DNA of 64,000 bases from Rudanella lutea DSM 19387. Its GTDB lineage: Bacteria > Bacteroidota > Bacteroidia > Cytophagales > Spirosomataceae. Positions 44,254 to 54,017 of the stretch are shown piece by piece. A program made the translations under genes and the position numbers. Every line of letters begins with the position of its first letter. Within the stretch, counting starts at the first letter, position 1. The notes under the pieces were generated by a model. The model was not told the origin of the DNA. It was given only the letters and a program-made list of their open reading frames with translations, and searched no databases. Location of the stretch: contig NZ_KB913013.1 in the NCBI RefSeq assembly GCF_000383955.1, positions 3,863,694 through 3,927,693 of the forward strand, in the 5' to 3' direction.

Positions 44254-45153
44254 ATGACCTTTTGGGGGGATGAGCAGTTCGCCTTTTTCGAAACAATTTT
44301 ATTTCTGGCGCTTGGGCAGGAGGTACAGGTCATCGAAACGCAGTTTCTGTCGGGGGGCGACATCAACACGGCCGCGCAGGTTTTCACGTCCGAAGGGGTC
44401 TTCTTTGTGAAGTGGAATGAGCTGAGCCAACACGTCGACGGTCGGCACGATCTGTTTGAAGCCGAAGCCCGCGGCCTCGAAATTCTCCGCCATACCGAGA
44501 CGTTTCGGATTCCGGCCGTGGTGGGCTACGGCGAGCAACAGGGCAAAGCTTACCTGATACTCGAATACCTCGACACGGGTCACCCCGAACCGCCGTACTG
44601 GGATGAGCTGGGCCACTCGCTGGCGCTGATGCACAGCCATACGCAGGCTCGTTTTGGGCTGTCGTTCGACAATTATATCGGTAGCCTGCCGCAGGCCAAT
44701 ACGCCTACCTCCAACGGATTCGAGTTTTTTTTCGATCAGCGATTGCTCCCGCAGGCTGGCATGGCGTTGTATCGGGGTGTGCTGGACAAGACATTGTATG
44801 ATAAGCTGTTGCGGCTCCGCGATCGGCTCCCCGACCTGCTGCCCAACGAACGCCCGGCCCTGCTGCACGGCGATTTGTGGTCGGGCAATGTACTGGTTAC
44901 CGAGGCCGGTTCGCCCGCCCTCATCGATCCGGCCGTGTATTATGGTTTCCGCGAAGCCGAACTGGCCTTCACGCGTTTGTTTGGCGGGTTCGAAAGCCGG
45001 TTCTATGACGCCTACCACGAGGCTTTTCCGCTATGCGACGGTTTCGACGAGCGGGTGCCGATTTACAACCTCTACCCGCTGCTGGTACACCTGAATTTGT
45101 TTGGGTCGGGTTACCTGAGCGGTATCGAGCGGGTGTTGCGTAATCTGGCGTGA
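44254..45153 (+). CDS. Fructosamine kinase-like protein
   Basis: 299 residues. Fructosamine/ketosamine-3-kinase fold: FLSGGDINTAAQVFTSEGVFFVKWN (about 31-55, nucleotide-binding strands and Lys), LILEYLD hinge (about 108-114), LLHGDLWSGNVLV (catalytic loop, about 205-217) and LIDPAVYYGFREAELAFTRLFGGF (metal-binding Asp and following helix, about 226-249). It probably phosphorylates ketosamines on glycated proteins or metabolites so that they decompose. Start ATG 44254; the longer frame from 44191 overlaps the divergent promoter region. Confidence 0.9.
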   Translation: MTFWGDEQFAFFETILFLALGQEVQVIETQFLSGGDINTAAQVFTSEGVFFVKWNELSQHVDGRHDLFEAEARGLEILRHTETFRIPAVVGYGEQQGKAYLILEYLDTGHPEPPYWDELGHSLALMHSHTQARFGLSFDNYIGSLPQANTPTSNGFEFFFDQRLLPQAGMALYRGVLDKTLYDKLLRLRDRLPDLLPNERPALLHGDLWSGNVLVTEAGSPALIDPAVYYGFREAELAFTRLFGGFESRFYDAYHEAFPLCDGFDERVPIYNLYPLLVHLNLFGSGYLSGIERVLRNLA

Positions 45154-45239
45154 AGATTGCCGAAGCGGGTTGGGGGGGGATGGCAACACGGAATTAACCC
45201 ATCTTTTGACATCTTTGCGCCTAAACAAACTAAGCACCA

Positions 45240-46001
45240 ATGACTTCTTTCAGGAATCAGGTAGCCCTCGTCACCGGGGCCGGCTCAGGAATTGGGCGGG
45301 CTACGGCCATAGCCTTTGCGCAGGCCGGGGCCCGCGTTGTGGTATCCGACATCAACGACGAAGGTGGGCAGGCCACTGTTGAGCAGATCACGCAGGCCGG
45401 GGGCGAGGCCGTTTATATCCATTGCGATGTAGCCCAGCCCGCCGATGTGCAAGCCCTTGTTGACCAAACGGTGGTTCGGTACGGGCGGCTGGATATAGGT
45501 GTCAACAACGCTGGTATCGGTGGGCGCTTCGCCAAATTACTCGACCAAACCCCCGCCGACTTCGATCAGATGATGGCTGTCAATGTAGGGAGTGTGTTTT
45601 ACGGGATGCAGGCGCAGATTCGGCAGATGCTTACCCAACCCGAAGGCGGCCGCATTGTCAACGTAGCCAGTATTGCCGGGGTGCGCGGCATGCCCATGGG
45701 AGCGCCTTACAGTGCCTCCAAACATGCCGTTGTTGGGCTCACGAAGACGGCCGCGCTCGAGTACGCCCGGCAGAATATTCGGGTCAATGCCATTTGCCCG
45801 GTCTATACCCACTCAGCCATGGTGCAGTCGCTGATCGACATAGCGCCGGGTATGGAAGACCGGATGCGCCGGGTGATTCCGATGGGGCGGTTTGGGGAGC
45901 CGACCGACATTGCTCAGGCTATTTTGTGGCTCTGCGCCGACGAAAACGCCTTTTGTACCGGTCAGGCTCTACAGATGGATGGCGGCATGACCGCTGGCTA
46001 A
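45240..46001 (+). CDS. Short-chain dehydrogenase/reductase
   Basis: 253 residues, classical SDR. Cofactor motif VTGAGSGIGRATA (TGxxxGxG, about 11-23), SDI after strand 2 suggesting NAD(H), NNAGIGG (about 87-93), the catalytic Ser in VASIAG (about 141), Tyr and Lys in YSASK (about 157-161), and the C-terminal GQALQMDGGMTAG. The exact substrate is unknown; similar proteins are annotated as glucose 1-dehydrogenase or 3-oxoacyl-ACP reductase-like. A G8 run lies 60 bp upstream (45172-45179). Confidence 0.92.
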   Translation: MTSFRNQVALVTGAGSGIGRATAIAFAQAGARVVVSDINDEGGQATVEQITQAGGEAVYIHCDVAQPADVQALVDQTVVRYGRLDIGVNNAGIGGRFAKLLDQTPADFDQMMAVNVGSVFYGMQAQIRQMLTQPEGGRIVNVASIAGVRGMPMGAPYSASKHAVVGLTKTAALEYARQNIRVNAICPVYTHSAMVQSLIDIAPGMEDRMRRVIPMGRFGEPTDIAQAILWLCADENAFCTGQALQMDGGMTAG

Positions 46002-46133
46002 TTTGACTGTGGGGTAACAAAAATCAGTTACGGGCCTGATAAAGATCAGGGTTTGCTCAAAAGCCGGGGGGTAATTTCGTACGGAGGATATTATGCGCTG
46101 CGCAAAACGCGGTGGCGTCAGACGGAACCATTC

Positions 46134-46460
46134 ATGCATCCCGGTAATAGCGAGACACAACCCATACGGGTGCCGGCCAAATCGACCGTGTTGTTGATTT
46201 TTATGCCGACCGACCGCACCGACTGGCAGCGTTCGCACCTGACCGACTGGGCCGAAGCGATCAAACAGCGATCGGCAGGGGGGCTGCGGGTGCTGAAAGT
46301 AGAGCAGGCCAGTCACCCCGAGGTGGTGCAGAGTTTTGATATTCGGCAGTTTCCGACCCTGGTGCTGGTGCAACAGGGCACCGAACGATGGCGGCAGGAG
46401 GGACCGCCCAACGAACTAACGATGGCCTTGCTCGACGGGCAACTTACCCAACTGGGGTAA
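46134..46460 (+). CDS. Thioredoxin-like protein lacking the CxxC active site
   Basis: 108 residues from the ATG at 46134. The fold is thioredoxin-like: STVLLIFMPTDRTDWQRSHLTDWAEAI (strand plus helix), LRVLKVEQASHPEVVQSFDIRQFPTLVLVQQG with a cis-Pro (FPT), then a final helix. Where the redox CxxC should lie, the sequence is PTDRTDW, so no disulfide chemistry is expected. It could be a scaffold or binding domain. A longer frame from 46053 exists. Short and variable, so the function is uncertain. Confidence 0.7.
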   Translation: MHPGNSETQPIRVPAKSTVLLIFMPTDRTDWQRSHLTDWAEAIKQRSAGGLRVLKVEQASHPEVVQSFDIRQFPTLVLVQQGTERWRQEGPPNELTMALLDGQLTQLG

Positions 46461-46483
46461 CCCGGTCGGGCAAGGCCACGATT

Positions 46484-48082
46484 TTACTGTTCTTCGCCTT
46501 CGAGCGGAGCAAAATCCTTGAATACCCGCTTGATGGCCCGGTCGGTGGCTTCTTTCTTGTTCTGCCAGCCCGCATCGAGCTCAAGCGCCACCAGGCCGCT
46601 GATGTTCATCGACGCCCGGAAATCGTCGAGACGCTTGACAAACTCACCCGTCCGGCGCGACGATTTGAGCGCAAACTCCCGCGCAAACACATCGCCCTTG
46701 TTCTGAATCTCGCTTTTCTTGCCCAGCACGTAGTTGTACCGGTCGAGCAAGTCTTTCATCGACTTACCCACCACTTCGGTAGCTTCGAGCGTGCCCATGG
46801 TGAGCACGGCCGTACCACCCACGGCCGACACTAAACGTCCGTTTTTCTGGGCGTTGGGGCTCGTACTCGCGCCCGTGATGGCCGGGGTCACACCGGTTAC
46901 GGCACCCAGTGAGGCATTGGCGACCGAGCGGTTACGCTTGCCTTTTTTGGCCTTGCGGTAGCTGTGCTTCAGCTCTTCTTCTTTCTCGGCCATTTGCTCA
47001 ATCAGATTCCAGGCCGTTACCATCTGCTGCCGGTATTGGGCGTACAGGTACCGGTCTTTGGCTTCCTCATTGATCGCATTGACCACGGTAAACGTAATCC
47101 GGCGCTCATCGCGATTCTGCGCCTTGTCGAGCACGTAAAACGTCAGGGTAGTTTGCAGCGTATCGTACGGGTCTTTTACAAAATCGTAACCGGGTTTCCA
47201 GATAAACTCGTACTGATTGGGCGTATTCCGTACCAGCGCACTTTTCGGAATCGACTGGTTGTCGCTCAGAAAATCGAACGTGGCAATGTCTTCGTCACCG
47301 TTGGGGTCTGACAGGTAAAACTTGAGGTTGACCGACGCATTTTCGCGGAGTCGGTAGCGGGCTTCGCCCGGCACCACCTGAATATCAGGCGGCAGGTCCA
47401 TGAGGGTAGGTTCCACTTTTAGCCGGCCCTTGGTGCGGCTCTTGGCGGGCTGATCTTCCACCCAGAATTCGATGTACAGCGGTTTTTCTTTCAGGCGGTT
47501 AAACTGATTCTGCGAGAGAGTCCAGCTCCATTCGCCCTGCGCTGTCAGCTTGGCTCCTTCGGGCATCTGATCGGCAATCGGGATAAACACAAGCGGGTCG
47601 CCGTCTTCGTCGCGCACCTGCTCGCTGTCGAGCTTGTACACGTTCTGGGTACGGTAGCGCACGTAGAACGGGCGGAGTTCGTTAATTACCGGCGGCCGGT
47701 TCACGTGCTGTACTTTCAGTTCGACGGTTTGCGTAGCCGACTCACCCGCCCGGTTGCGAACCTCAAACAACAGTGGTACGGTGCGGGTGGTCTGAATCCG
47801 GTCGGCGAGGTCGAAATCGGGTTTCCACGCGAAGCGCCCCGTTGAGTCGAACTGCATACCATCCAGCCGACCCTGCGCGAGCGAATAGTACAGGCTGTCG
47901 CTTTTGCCACCGGTGGCTTTCAGCGTAAACCGCAGGGTACTGCCTTCGGCCACCTCGTTCCAGTTGCCCGACGTGGGCAGCACCAGTTGCAGCGGTTTGC
48001 TGTCTTGCCCAACCACCCGGATTGCCAGTAATAAACTAATCGAAAGAAAGAAGAAACGTCCAGCGGATAGAATCATGTCCAT
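46484..48082 (-). CDS. Large secreted protein with Ig/cadherin-like repeats and a helical C-terminus
   Basis: About 532 residues. Signal peptide residues 1-24 (AGRFFFLSISLLLAIRVVGQ). Then about three beta-sandwich repeats with cadherin/He_PIG-like wording: VAEGSTLRFTLKATGG..FAWKPDFDLAD (about 45-105), NRPPVINELRP..DEDGDPLVFIPI (about 125-215) and PPDIQVVPGEARYRLRENASVNLKFYLSDPNGDED..EFIWKPGYDFV (about 230-320). The last 180 residues or so are charged helices with a small Ala/Gly segment (SAVGGTAVLTMGTLEAT). No catalytic motif. Possibly a cell-surface or gliding-related protein, but I cannot place it in a named family. Start chosen so the signal peptide is at the N-terminus. Confidence 0.75.
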   Translation of the reverse strand: MDMILSAGRFFFLSISLLLAIRVVGQDSKPLQLVLPTSGNWNEVAEGSTLRFTLKATGGKSDSLYYSLAQGRLDGMQFDSTGRFAWKPDFDLADRIQTTRTVPLLFEVRNRAGESATQTVELKVQHVNRPPVINELRPFYVRYRTQNVYKLDSEQVRDEDGDPLVFIPIADQMPEGAKLTAQGEWSWTLSQNQFNRLKEKPLYIEFWVEDQPAKSRTKGRLKVEPTLMDLPPDIQVVPGEARYRLRENASVNLKFYLSDPNGDEDIATFDFLSDNQSIPKSALVRNTPNQYEFIWKPGYDFVKDPYDTLQTTLTFYVLDKAQNRDERRITFTVVNAINEEAKDRYLYAQYRQQMVTAWNLIEQMAEKEEELKHSYRKAKKGKRNRSVANASLGAVTGVTPAITGASTSPNAQKNGRLVSAVGGTAVLTMGTLEATEVVGKSMKDLLDRYNYVLGKKSEIQNKGDVFAREFALKSSRRTGEFVKRLDDFRASMNISGLVALELDAGWQNKKEATDRAIKRVFKDFAPLEGEEQ

Positions 48083-48337
48083 TAGTGTATAATGACGAAC
48101 GCCCGATGTACGTAGACCGATTGACCTGATCTGTGTACACCCGACATGGGTCATTACATGCCCAAAACTTTAACGCAAAAGTAAGGCTAAGATTTTGCGA
48201 TGCGGCTACGGCAGGGCTTAAATACTATTTTTCGTAGGTAAGTAGGGATAAGTTCGGGTATTTATTGAATTATTTGGATACGGTATTGATGGGCTTTATC
48301 GAGAGAAGTGAGCTTTCGACAGGCTAGTTGTAAAACA

Positions 48338-48378
48338 AACCGGCCCCCAAACACATCTGATGTATTTGGGGGCCGGTT
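48338..48378 (-). terminator. rpmE2 terminator
   Basis: AACCGGCCCCCAAACACA-type arm (48338-48355) pairs with TGTATTTGGGGGCCGGTT (48361-48378). Read on the minus strand the stem is followed by TGTTTTAC. It lies about 20 bp beyond the L31 stop. Nearby, 48315-48325 holds an 11-base fragment of the 7.7-kb REP-like arm. The rest of gap 48155-48397 shows nothing else. Confidence 0.8.
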
Positions 48379-48397
48379 GTATCGGAAAGCGTAATAC

Positions 48398-48640
48398 TTA
48401 CTTCGTACCGTAACGCTTGCGGAACTTGTCCACGCGGCCGGTCGTGTCGAGCAGTACGTTCTTGCCGGTGTAGAATGGGTGCGACTGCGAGCTAACTTCG
48501 ATCTTCACGAGCGGGTAAGTCGCGCCTTCGAACTCGATGCTGTCTTTGGTTTGAACCGTTGAGCGGGTAATAAATTTGTAATCGCTCGACAGGTCGTGGA
48601 ATACCACATCGCGGTATTCTGGGTGAATGCCCTTTTTCAT
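48398..48640 (-). CDS. rpmE2: 50S ribosomal protein L31, type B (zinc-free)
   Basis: 80 residues: [20 protein letters not shown] start, then [35 protein letters not shown], and [10 protein letters not shown]. It contains no cysteine, so it is the zinc-independent type B form common in Bacteroidota. The start is the ATG at 48640; the longer frame adds unconserved residues. Own promoter and terminator are visible, so it is probably monocistronic. Confidence 0.95.
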   Translation of the reverse strand: MKKGIHPEYRDVVFHDLSSDYKFITRSTVQTKDSIEFEGATYPLVKIEVSSQSHPFYTGKNVLLDTTGRVDKFRKRYGTK

Positions 48641-48693
48641 GCTGTTATGCCAGTTTTTCGTGCTGCTTCTCGGTTTCCGACCGAAAAGGAGTG

Positions 48694-48701
48694 CAAAATT
48701 A
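48694..48701 (-). promoter_or_regulatory. Likely rpmE2 promoter -7 box
   Basis: On the minus strand TAATTTTG fits TAnnTTTG exactly, about 54 bp before the L31 start. A TTGG on the same strand at 48724-48721 is at a suitable -33 distance. Consensus match only. Confidence 0.45.
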
Positions 48702-49102
48702 GAGAGTTTTGGCTTGATCGCCAAGCTTTTGAAACTATAATTCTAAAACATAGCCATACGCTAAACATGAGCGAGTTACGATTGGCTTTTTTAGGGTTTG
48801 TCCACTATTTTTCCACTACCGAACGACCTCGCAGCCTCTTCGCTCGGCACCACCTTCCTCTCGATCTCATAGCACTGGTATCTTTTTTAGGCCAAATAGG
48901 CGATAGGGTTTTGTAACTGACTAATAGTTAGCGCTTACCCTTTTGTTCGTGGGCAAAGAAGACTTTGACTTTTCAAAGGACTTCTTGTCTGGCCCAAGCT
49001 GCCACCCTGCTTTTGCGTACCTTTAACATTCCGTTAACAAACGGCCCGGAGCAGAAGACTCTCAAATATTCATACAGATAACCCGAACAAAATACCACGC
49101 TC
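48702..49102. other. Non-coding divergent region between rpmE2 and nrdA
   Basis: About 400 bp of AT-rich sequence between divergent genes. TACCTTTA at 49018-49025, 78 bp before nrdA, is a near match to the -7 box and may be the nrdA promoter. Open frames across it have no coding character. I looked for a repeated NrdR-box-like pair and did not see a convincing one. Confidence 0.4.
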
Positions 49103-51574
49103 ATGTTTGTAATTAAACGCGATGGCCGGCGCGAGTCGGTGAAGTTCGACAAGATTACCGCCCGCATTGAAAAGCTGTGCTACGGCCTCGATGCCGCGTA
49201 TGTACAGCCGGTCGAAGTCGCCATGAAAGTTGTCAATGGATTGTACGATGGCGTAAAAACCACCGAACTCGACAACCTCGCTGCCGAAACGGCGGCTTCG
49301 ATGACCACCCGGCACCCCGATTACGCCATTCTTGCCGCCCGGATCGCCATTTCGAACCTGCACAAGGAAACCAACAAGTCGTTTTCGGGTACCATCAAAA
49401 AACTGTACCAGTATGTAGATCCGAAGACCGGCGAAAACGCGGCTCTGATCTCGAAAGAGGTGTACGACGTGGTGCGGAAACACGCGGCTTTTCTCGACTC
49501 GACAATCATCTACGACCGGGATTATGGCTATGATTATTTCGGCTACAAGACGCTCGAAAAATCGTACCTGCTCAAGCTGGATGGTCGCATCGCCGAGCGC
49601 CCGCAGCATATGCTTATGCGCGTAGCCGTTGGTATTCACATGGACGATATTGAAGCGGCCGTTGAGACCTACAACCTGCTGTCGGAAAAGTGGTTTACCC
49701 ACGCTACCCCGACTCTGTTCAACGCGGGAACGCCCAAGCCGCAAATGTCGAGCTGTTTCCTGCTGACGATGAAAGACGACAGCATCGAGGGTATCTACGA
49801 CACCCTGAAGCAGACCGCCAAAATCTCGCAGTCGGCCGGGGGTATTGGTCTGAGCATCCATAACGTGCGGGCTACGGGTACCTATATTAAAGGCACCAAC
49901 GGAACCTCCAACGGTATTGTGCCGATGTTGCGCGTATTCAACGACACGGCCCGCTACGTGGATCAGGGTGGTGGTAAGCGCAAAGGTTCGTTTGCGGTGT
50001 ATCTGGAGCCCTGGCATGCCGACATCTTCGATTTCCTGCAACTGAAGAAAAACAACGGAAAAGAAGAAGTCCGCGCCCGCGATTTGTTCTACGCCCTCTG
50101 GACGCCCGATCTGTTTATGAAACGGGTCGAAGATGACGACGTTTGGTCGCTGTTTTGCCCGCACGAGTGCCCCGGCCTGAGCGATTGCTACGGCGAGGAG
50201 TTTGAAGAACTGTACACCCGGTACGAGCGCGAAGGTCGGGCCCGCAAAACCATCAAGGCGCAGGACCTGTGGTTCGAGATTCTGCAATCGCAGACCGAGA
50301 CCGGCACGCCCTACATGCTGTTTAAGGATTCGGCCAACCGGAAATCGAACCAGAAAAACCTGGGCACGATCAAGTCGTCGAACCTGTGTACCGAGATTAT
50401 GGAGTACACCTCGCCCGACGAAGTGGCGGTGTGTAACCTGGCCTCAATAGCCCTGCCCAAGTTTATCAACCGGGGCGAAGACGGGATTCTGCGCTTCGAT
50501 CACCAGAAACTGTATGAGGTGACGAAAGTAGTAACCCGCAACCTCAACAAGATTATCGACCTCAACTACTACCCCGTAGAGGAGGCCCGCCGGTCGAACA
50601 TGCGGCACCGCCCCATCGGGTTGGGTGTGCAGGGCCTGGCCGATGCGTTCATTATGTTGCGGATGCCGTTTGAGTCGGACGAAGCCCGCCGACTGAACGA
50701 AGATATTTTCGAAACTATCTACTTCGGGTCGATGACGGCCTCGATGGAGCTGGCGAAAGTAGACGGCCCCTACGAAACCTGGAAAGGCTCTCCTATTTCG
50801 GAAGGTCAGTTCCAGTTCGATATGTGGGGCACATCGCCCAAGTCGGGCCGTTGGGATTGGGAGTCGCTGCGGAAAGATGTGGTAGAGCACGGGGTGCGTA
50901 ACTCGCTCCTGCTGGCTCCTATGCCAACTGCCTCAACGAGTCAGATTCTGGGTAACAACGAGTGCTTCGAACCCTACACGAGCAACATCTACACCCGGCG
51001 CGTACTGTCGGGCGAGTTTATCGTGGTCAACAAGCACCTGCTCCGCGACCTCGTGAAGCTGGGCCTGTGGAACGAGACCATGAAAAACAACCTCGTGTTG
51101 GCCAACGGCTCGGTTCAGCAGATTCCGGGTATCCCGCAGAATATCAAAGACCTGTACAAAACGGTTTGGGAGATCAAGCAGAAGCATATCATCGATATGG
51201 CTGCCGACCGGGGCGCGTACATCTGTCAGTCGCAGTCACTGAACATTCACATTCAGGACCCCAACTTTGGCAAGCTGACGTCGATGCACTTCTACGCCTG
51301 GAAAGCCGGTCTGAAAACGGGTATGTATTACCTCCGTACCAAGGCCGCTACCGATGCCGTGAAGTTCACGGTGGTACAGCCGCAGGCCGAGGTGCAGATT
51401 GAGCCCGCCATGGCCGAAACCGCCCCCGTTGAGAAGCCGCTCGACTACGTTGGCTATGCCAAAGAGCAGGCTGCGGCTCAACCGGTACCGGTGGTGTCGG
51501 ACACGGATATGGCCTATGCAGCCATGCAGTGCTCGCTCGACGATCCCGAAGGTTGCGAAATGTGCGGCTCATAA
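49103..51574 (+). CDS. nrdA: Ribonucleoside-diphosphate reductase, alpha (large) subunit, class I
   Basis: 823 residues. N-terminal ATP-cone (about 1-90; [21 protein letters not shown]). Catalytic part: [20 protein letters not shown] (first active-site Cys, about 208-227), [15 protein letters not shown] (about 247-261), [25 protein letters not shown] (the N-x-C-x-E radical triad and neighbouring Cys, about 428-452) and [15 protein letters not shown] (about 608-622). The redox Cys pair is near the C-terminus (CEMCGS). It makes dNDPs. Notably, nrdB, the radical-generating partner, is not next to it; the next gene is mreB. A strong terminator follows. Confidence 0.96.
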   Translation: MFVIKRDGRRESVKFDKITARIEKLCYGLDAAYVQPVEVAMKVVNGLYDGVKTTELDNLAAETAASMTTRHPDYAILAARIAISNLHKETNKSFSGTIKKLYQYVDPKTGENAALISKEVYDVVRKHAAFLDSTIIYDRDYGYDYFGYKTLEKSYLLKLDGRIAERPQHMLMRVAVGIHMDDIEAAVETYNLLSEKWFTHATPTLFNAGTPKPQMSSCFLLTMKDDSIEGIYDTLKQTAKISQSAGGIGLSIHNVRATGTYIKGTNGTSNGIVPMLRVFNDTARYVDQGGGKRKGSFAVYLEPWHADIFDFLQLKKNNGKEEVRARDLFYALWTPDLFMKRVEDDDVWSLFCPHECPGLSDCYGEEFEELYTRYEREGRARKTIKAQDLWFEILQSQTETGTPYMLFKDSANRKSNQKNLGTIKSSNLCTEIMEYTSPDEVAVCNLASIALPKFINRGEDGILRFDHQKLYEVTKVVTRNLNKIIDLNYYPVEEARRSNMRHRPIGLGVQGLADAFIMLRMPFESDEARRLNEDIFETIYFGSMTASMELAKVDGPYETWKGSPISEGQFQFDMWGTSPKSGRWDWESLRKDVVEHGVRNSLLLAPMPTASTSQILGNNECFEPYTSNIYTRRVLSGEFIVVNKHLLRDLVKLGLWNETMKNNLVLANGSVQQIPGIPQNIKDLYKTVWEIKQKHIIDMAADRGAYICQSQSLNIHIQDPNFGKLTSMHFYAWKAGLKTGMYYLRTKAATDAVKFTVVQPQAEVQIEPAMAETAPVEKPLDYVGYAKEQAAAQPVPVVSDTDMAYAAMQCSLDDPEGCEMCGS

Positions 51575-51612
51575 ACCATCACCTGCGGGCGTATAGCCCG
51601 GTGAGGTAACAC

Positions 51613-51649
51613 ACTCCCGGTTGTGCACAGGGCACGACCGGGAGTTTTT
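51613..51649 (+). terminator. nrdA terminator
   Basis: ACTCCCGGTTGTGC (51613-51626) pairs with GCACGACCGGGAGT (51632-51645), with one G:T-like mismatch, followed by TTTTTG. A classical intrinsic terminator 39 bp after the nrdA stop. Confidence 0.88.
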
Positions 51650-51862
51650 GTTGATAGACAAAATTGGACAGCCGGCCCCGTGTCCACGGCGGCCGATTTT
51701 TGGCAACTACCTGTTGACGAAATATTGTGCAGACCGGTTTAATACTCAATTTAAATTACTTGCCGGGACCACTTACCGGGCTCATACAACGCCATTTACC
51801 GCTTTCATTTAAAAACCATTAATTGACTGGACTAAGCTTCGGGAATTCTCTGGAATTATCTA

Positions 51863-51870
51863 TACTTTTG
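51863..51870 (+). promoter_or_regulatory. Likely mreB promoter -7 box
   Basis: TACTTTTG fits TAnnTTTG, 54 bp before the mreB ATG. No clear TTTG at the -33 position. The gap 51575-51923 otherwise contains only the nrdA terminator and AT-rich sequence. Confidence 0.45.
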
Positions 51871-51923
51871 CACTTTCTTACGAAAACCGAACGTACTTAA
51901 AGCGCCTTTGTAAAACGCCTGAA

Positions 51924-52949
51924 ATGGGACTTTTTAATTTTCTAACCAGCGACATTGCGATTGACCTGGGCACGGCGAATACCTTGATTATTCACAAGGA
52001 TCGGATTGTGGTGGATGAGCCTTCAATTATCGCAATGGATAAGGCCAGTGGTAAAGTGCTTGCAATTGGTCATAAGGCCATGCAGATGCACGAAAAGACC
52101 AACGAAAACATCAAGACCATCCGGCCGCTGAAAGATGGTGTAATTGCCGACTTTACAGCCGCCGAATTGATGATTCGGGGATTGATCAAGATGATCGACA
52201 CCGGGAGCAAGCTCTTTTCGCCCTCACACCGGATGGTTATCTGCATTCCCTCGGGTATTACAGAGGTAGAGAAGCGGGCCGTGAAGGACTCCGCCGAACA
52301 CGCCGGTGCGAAAGAGGTGTACATGGTGCATGAGCCCATTGCGGCCGCTATTGGTATCGGTATCGATATTACGCAGCCCAACGGTACCATGATTGTGGAT
52401 ATCGGCGGGGGAACCACCGAAATCGCCGTGATTGCCCTCTCGGGTATTGTCTGCGAACAGTCGATCCGGATTGCGGGCGACGTGTTTACCCGTGATATTG
52501 TCGATTACATGCGCCGGGAGCACAACCTGCTCATCGGTGAGCGGTCGGCCGAGCAAATCAAGATGGAAGTGGGGTCGGCCCTGCCCGAACTCGATAACCC
52601 ACCGTCGGATTACGAAATCCGGGGTCGTGACCTGATGACGGGTATCCCGAAAGAAATTAAGGTTACCTACAGCGAAATTGCCTACGCGCTCGACAAGTCT
52701 ATTTCGAAGATTGAAGAAGCGGTGATGAAAGCCCTGGAGGTGTCGCCCCCGGAGCTGTCGGCTGATATTTACACCAACGGTATTCACCTGACGGGTGGCG
52801 GAGCCTTGCTGCATGGCCTCGACAAGCGTTTGGCGGCCAAAACCAAACTGCCGATCCACGTAGCCGACGACCCGCTCAAGGCCGTGGTGAAAGGAACAGG
52901 CGAGGTGATCAAAAACCTTGACCTCTACAAGTCGGTACTGATTTCATAG
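51924..52949 (+). CDS. mreB: Rod-shape-determining actin homologue MreB
   Basis: 341 residues. Actin-fold nucleotide motifs: IAIDLGTANTLI (phosphate 1, about 12-23), VDIGGGTTEIAVIALSG (phosphate 2, about 159-175), and TGGGALLHGLDKRLA (adenosine, about 288-302). It forms membrane-bound filaments that direct lateral wall synthesis. First of mreB-mreC-mreD. The stop overlaps the next palindrome. Confident. Confidence 0.97.
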   Translation: MGLFNFLTSDIAIDLGTANTLIIHKDRIVVDEPSIIAMDKASGKVLAIGHKAMQMHEKTNENIKTIRPLKDGVIADFTAAELMIRGLIKMIDTGSKLFSPSHRMVICIPSGITEVEKRAVKDSAEHAGAKEVYMVHEPIAAAIGIGIDITQPNGTMIVDIGGGTTEIAVIALSGIVCEQSIRIAGDVFTRDIVDYMRREHNLLIGERSAEQIKMEVGSALPELDNPPSDYEIRGRDLMTGIPKEIKVTYSEIAYALDKSISKIEEAVMKALEVSPPELSADIYTNGIHLTGGGALLHGLDKRLAAKTKLPIHVADDPLKAVVKGTGEVIKNLDLYKSVLIS

Positions 52950-53004
52950 TGATGAACGATGAGTGATGAATTTGCTGACGCATGATTACTCATCGTTCAT
53001 CACT
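52948..53004. repeat. Heptamer palindrome with GCTGACGCA core, mreB-mreC gap
   Basis: AGTGATGAACGATGAGT (52948-52964) pairs perfectly with ACTCATCGTTCATCACT (52988-53004). Core GCTGACGCATGA at 52974-52985. The arm sequence is the same as in the eboB-eboC element at 2364-2440, 50 kb away. The mreB stop (52947-52949) overlaps the left arm. Confidence 0.85.
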
Positions 53005-53095
53005 CATCATTAGAAAAATAGGTTTGGGCAACGGCTCAAACCTATTTTTGCATACATAGCAAAGCCAAACCGGACCGACTACCCGCCCGAACCAT

Positions 53096-53932
53096 ATGGA
53101 GCAGTTAGGATATTTTATTCTCCGTAGCCGAAATTTCATCTTGTTTGTGTTGCTCGAAGTCTTGTGCTTCTACTTCATCATCAACACGAATAATTACTGG
53201 AGTGCGAGCTTTTTCAATACCTCCAACGCGTATGCCGCCCGTATGTTGGCGTGGTCCAACGCGGCCCGCGAGTACACCGAACTGCACCGCGTAAACGCTG
53301 ACCTTGCCCTCGAAAACGAACAGTTGCACGCCCAGCTGACGCGCCTGCAACAAGGGGCCCCGGCTGCCCCGGCCGCCTACAAGGCCGATTCGATCTTTGC
53401 CAATCGGTTTACCTACACGGTGGCTAAGGTGATCAACAACACCACGCAGTTTGCCAACAACTACATTACCATCGACAAAGGCACCGACGATGGTATCCGG
53501 CCGGGTATGGGCGTTATTTCGCCGACTGGTGTTGTGGGCAAGGTGAAACTCTGCAACCGCCATTTTTCGGTGGTGACGTCGATTCTGCACTCCGAATTCC
53601 TCGTGTCGTCGAAGCTCGTGAAGGCCGACGAAATTGGGTCAGCTAAATGGGATGGGGTAGACCCGCACCGCATGAAGCTGCTGGATATTTCGCGGTACAA
53701 GCCCGTGAACAAAGGCGACTCGGTTGTATCGTCGGAGTTCAACTCCACATTCCCGCCGGGTATTTTGGTCGGCCGGGTACGGTCGGTGGGAGTACAACCC
53801 AATCAGACCTTCCATGATATTACGCTTGATCTGGCTACCAACTTTAGCAACCTGTCGTTTGTGTACGTCGTAGAAAACCGACTTCAAAACGAGCAGGAGC
53901 AGTTGGAAAAGCAAGTTGAAAATGAAAAATAA
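53096..53932 (+). CDS. mreC: Rod-shape-determining protein MreC
   Basis: 278 residues. One transmembrane helix near the N-terminus (FILFVLLEVLCFYFII, about 14-29), a coiled coil (ELHRVNADLALENEQLHAQLTRLQQ, about 60-86), then the beta-rich periplasmic domain with NNYITIDKGTDDGIRPGMGVIS (about 121-142), GVVGKVKLC and FPPGILVGRVRSV. Links MreB to wall enzymes. Between mreB and mreD, both gaps holding palindromes. Confidence 0.94.
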   Translation: MEQLGYFILRSRNFILFVLLEVLCFYFIINTNNYWSASFFNTSNAYAARMLAWSNAAREYTELHRVNADLALENEQLHAQLTRLQQGAPAAPAAYKADSIFANRFTYTVAKVINNTTQFANNYITIDKGTDDGIRPGMGVISPTGVVGKVKLCNRHFSVVTSILHSEFLVSSKLVKADEIGSAKWDGVDPHRMKLLDISRYKPVNKGDSVVSSEFNSTFPPGILVGRVRSVGVQPNQTFHDITLDLATNFSNLSFVYVVENRLQNEQEQLEKQVENEK

Positions 53933-54006
53933 GTAACAATGAACAGTGAACAATGAGCAACGAACAGATATTAAGTATCATTTGCTGTTCACTGTTCGTT
54001 GTTAAT
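53933..54006. repeat. Heptamer palindrome, mreC-mreD gap
   Basis: AACAATGAACAGTGAACAATG (about 53936-53956) and CTGTTCACTGTTCGTTGTTAA (about 53984-54004) form imperfect arms with GAACAGT/GAACAAT heptamers around AGATATTAAGTATCATT. It begins directly after the mreC TAA. The same heptamers recur at 60598. Confidence 0.7.
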
Positions 54007-54017
54007 TGCCCACTGAA

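Noticed and set aside
48596-48916. 106-codon + strand frame
   Set aside because: It overlaps the L31 gene start and promoter on the other strand and has no homology or coding character.
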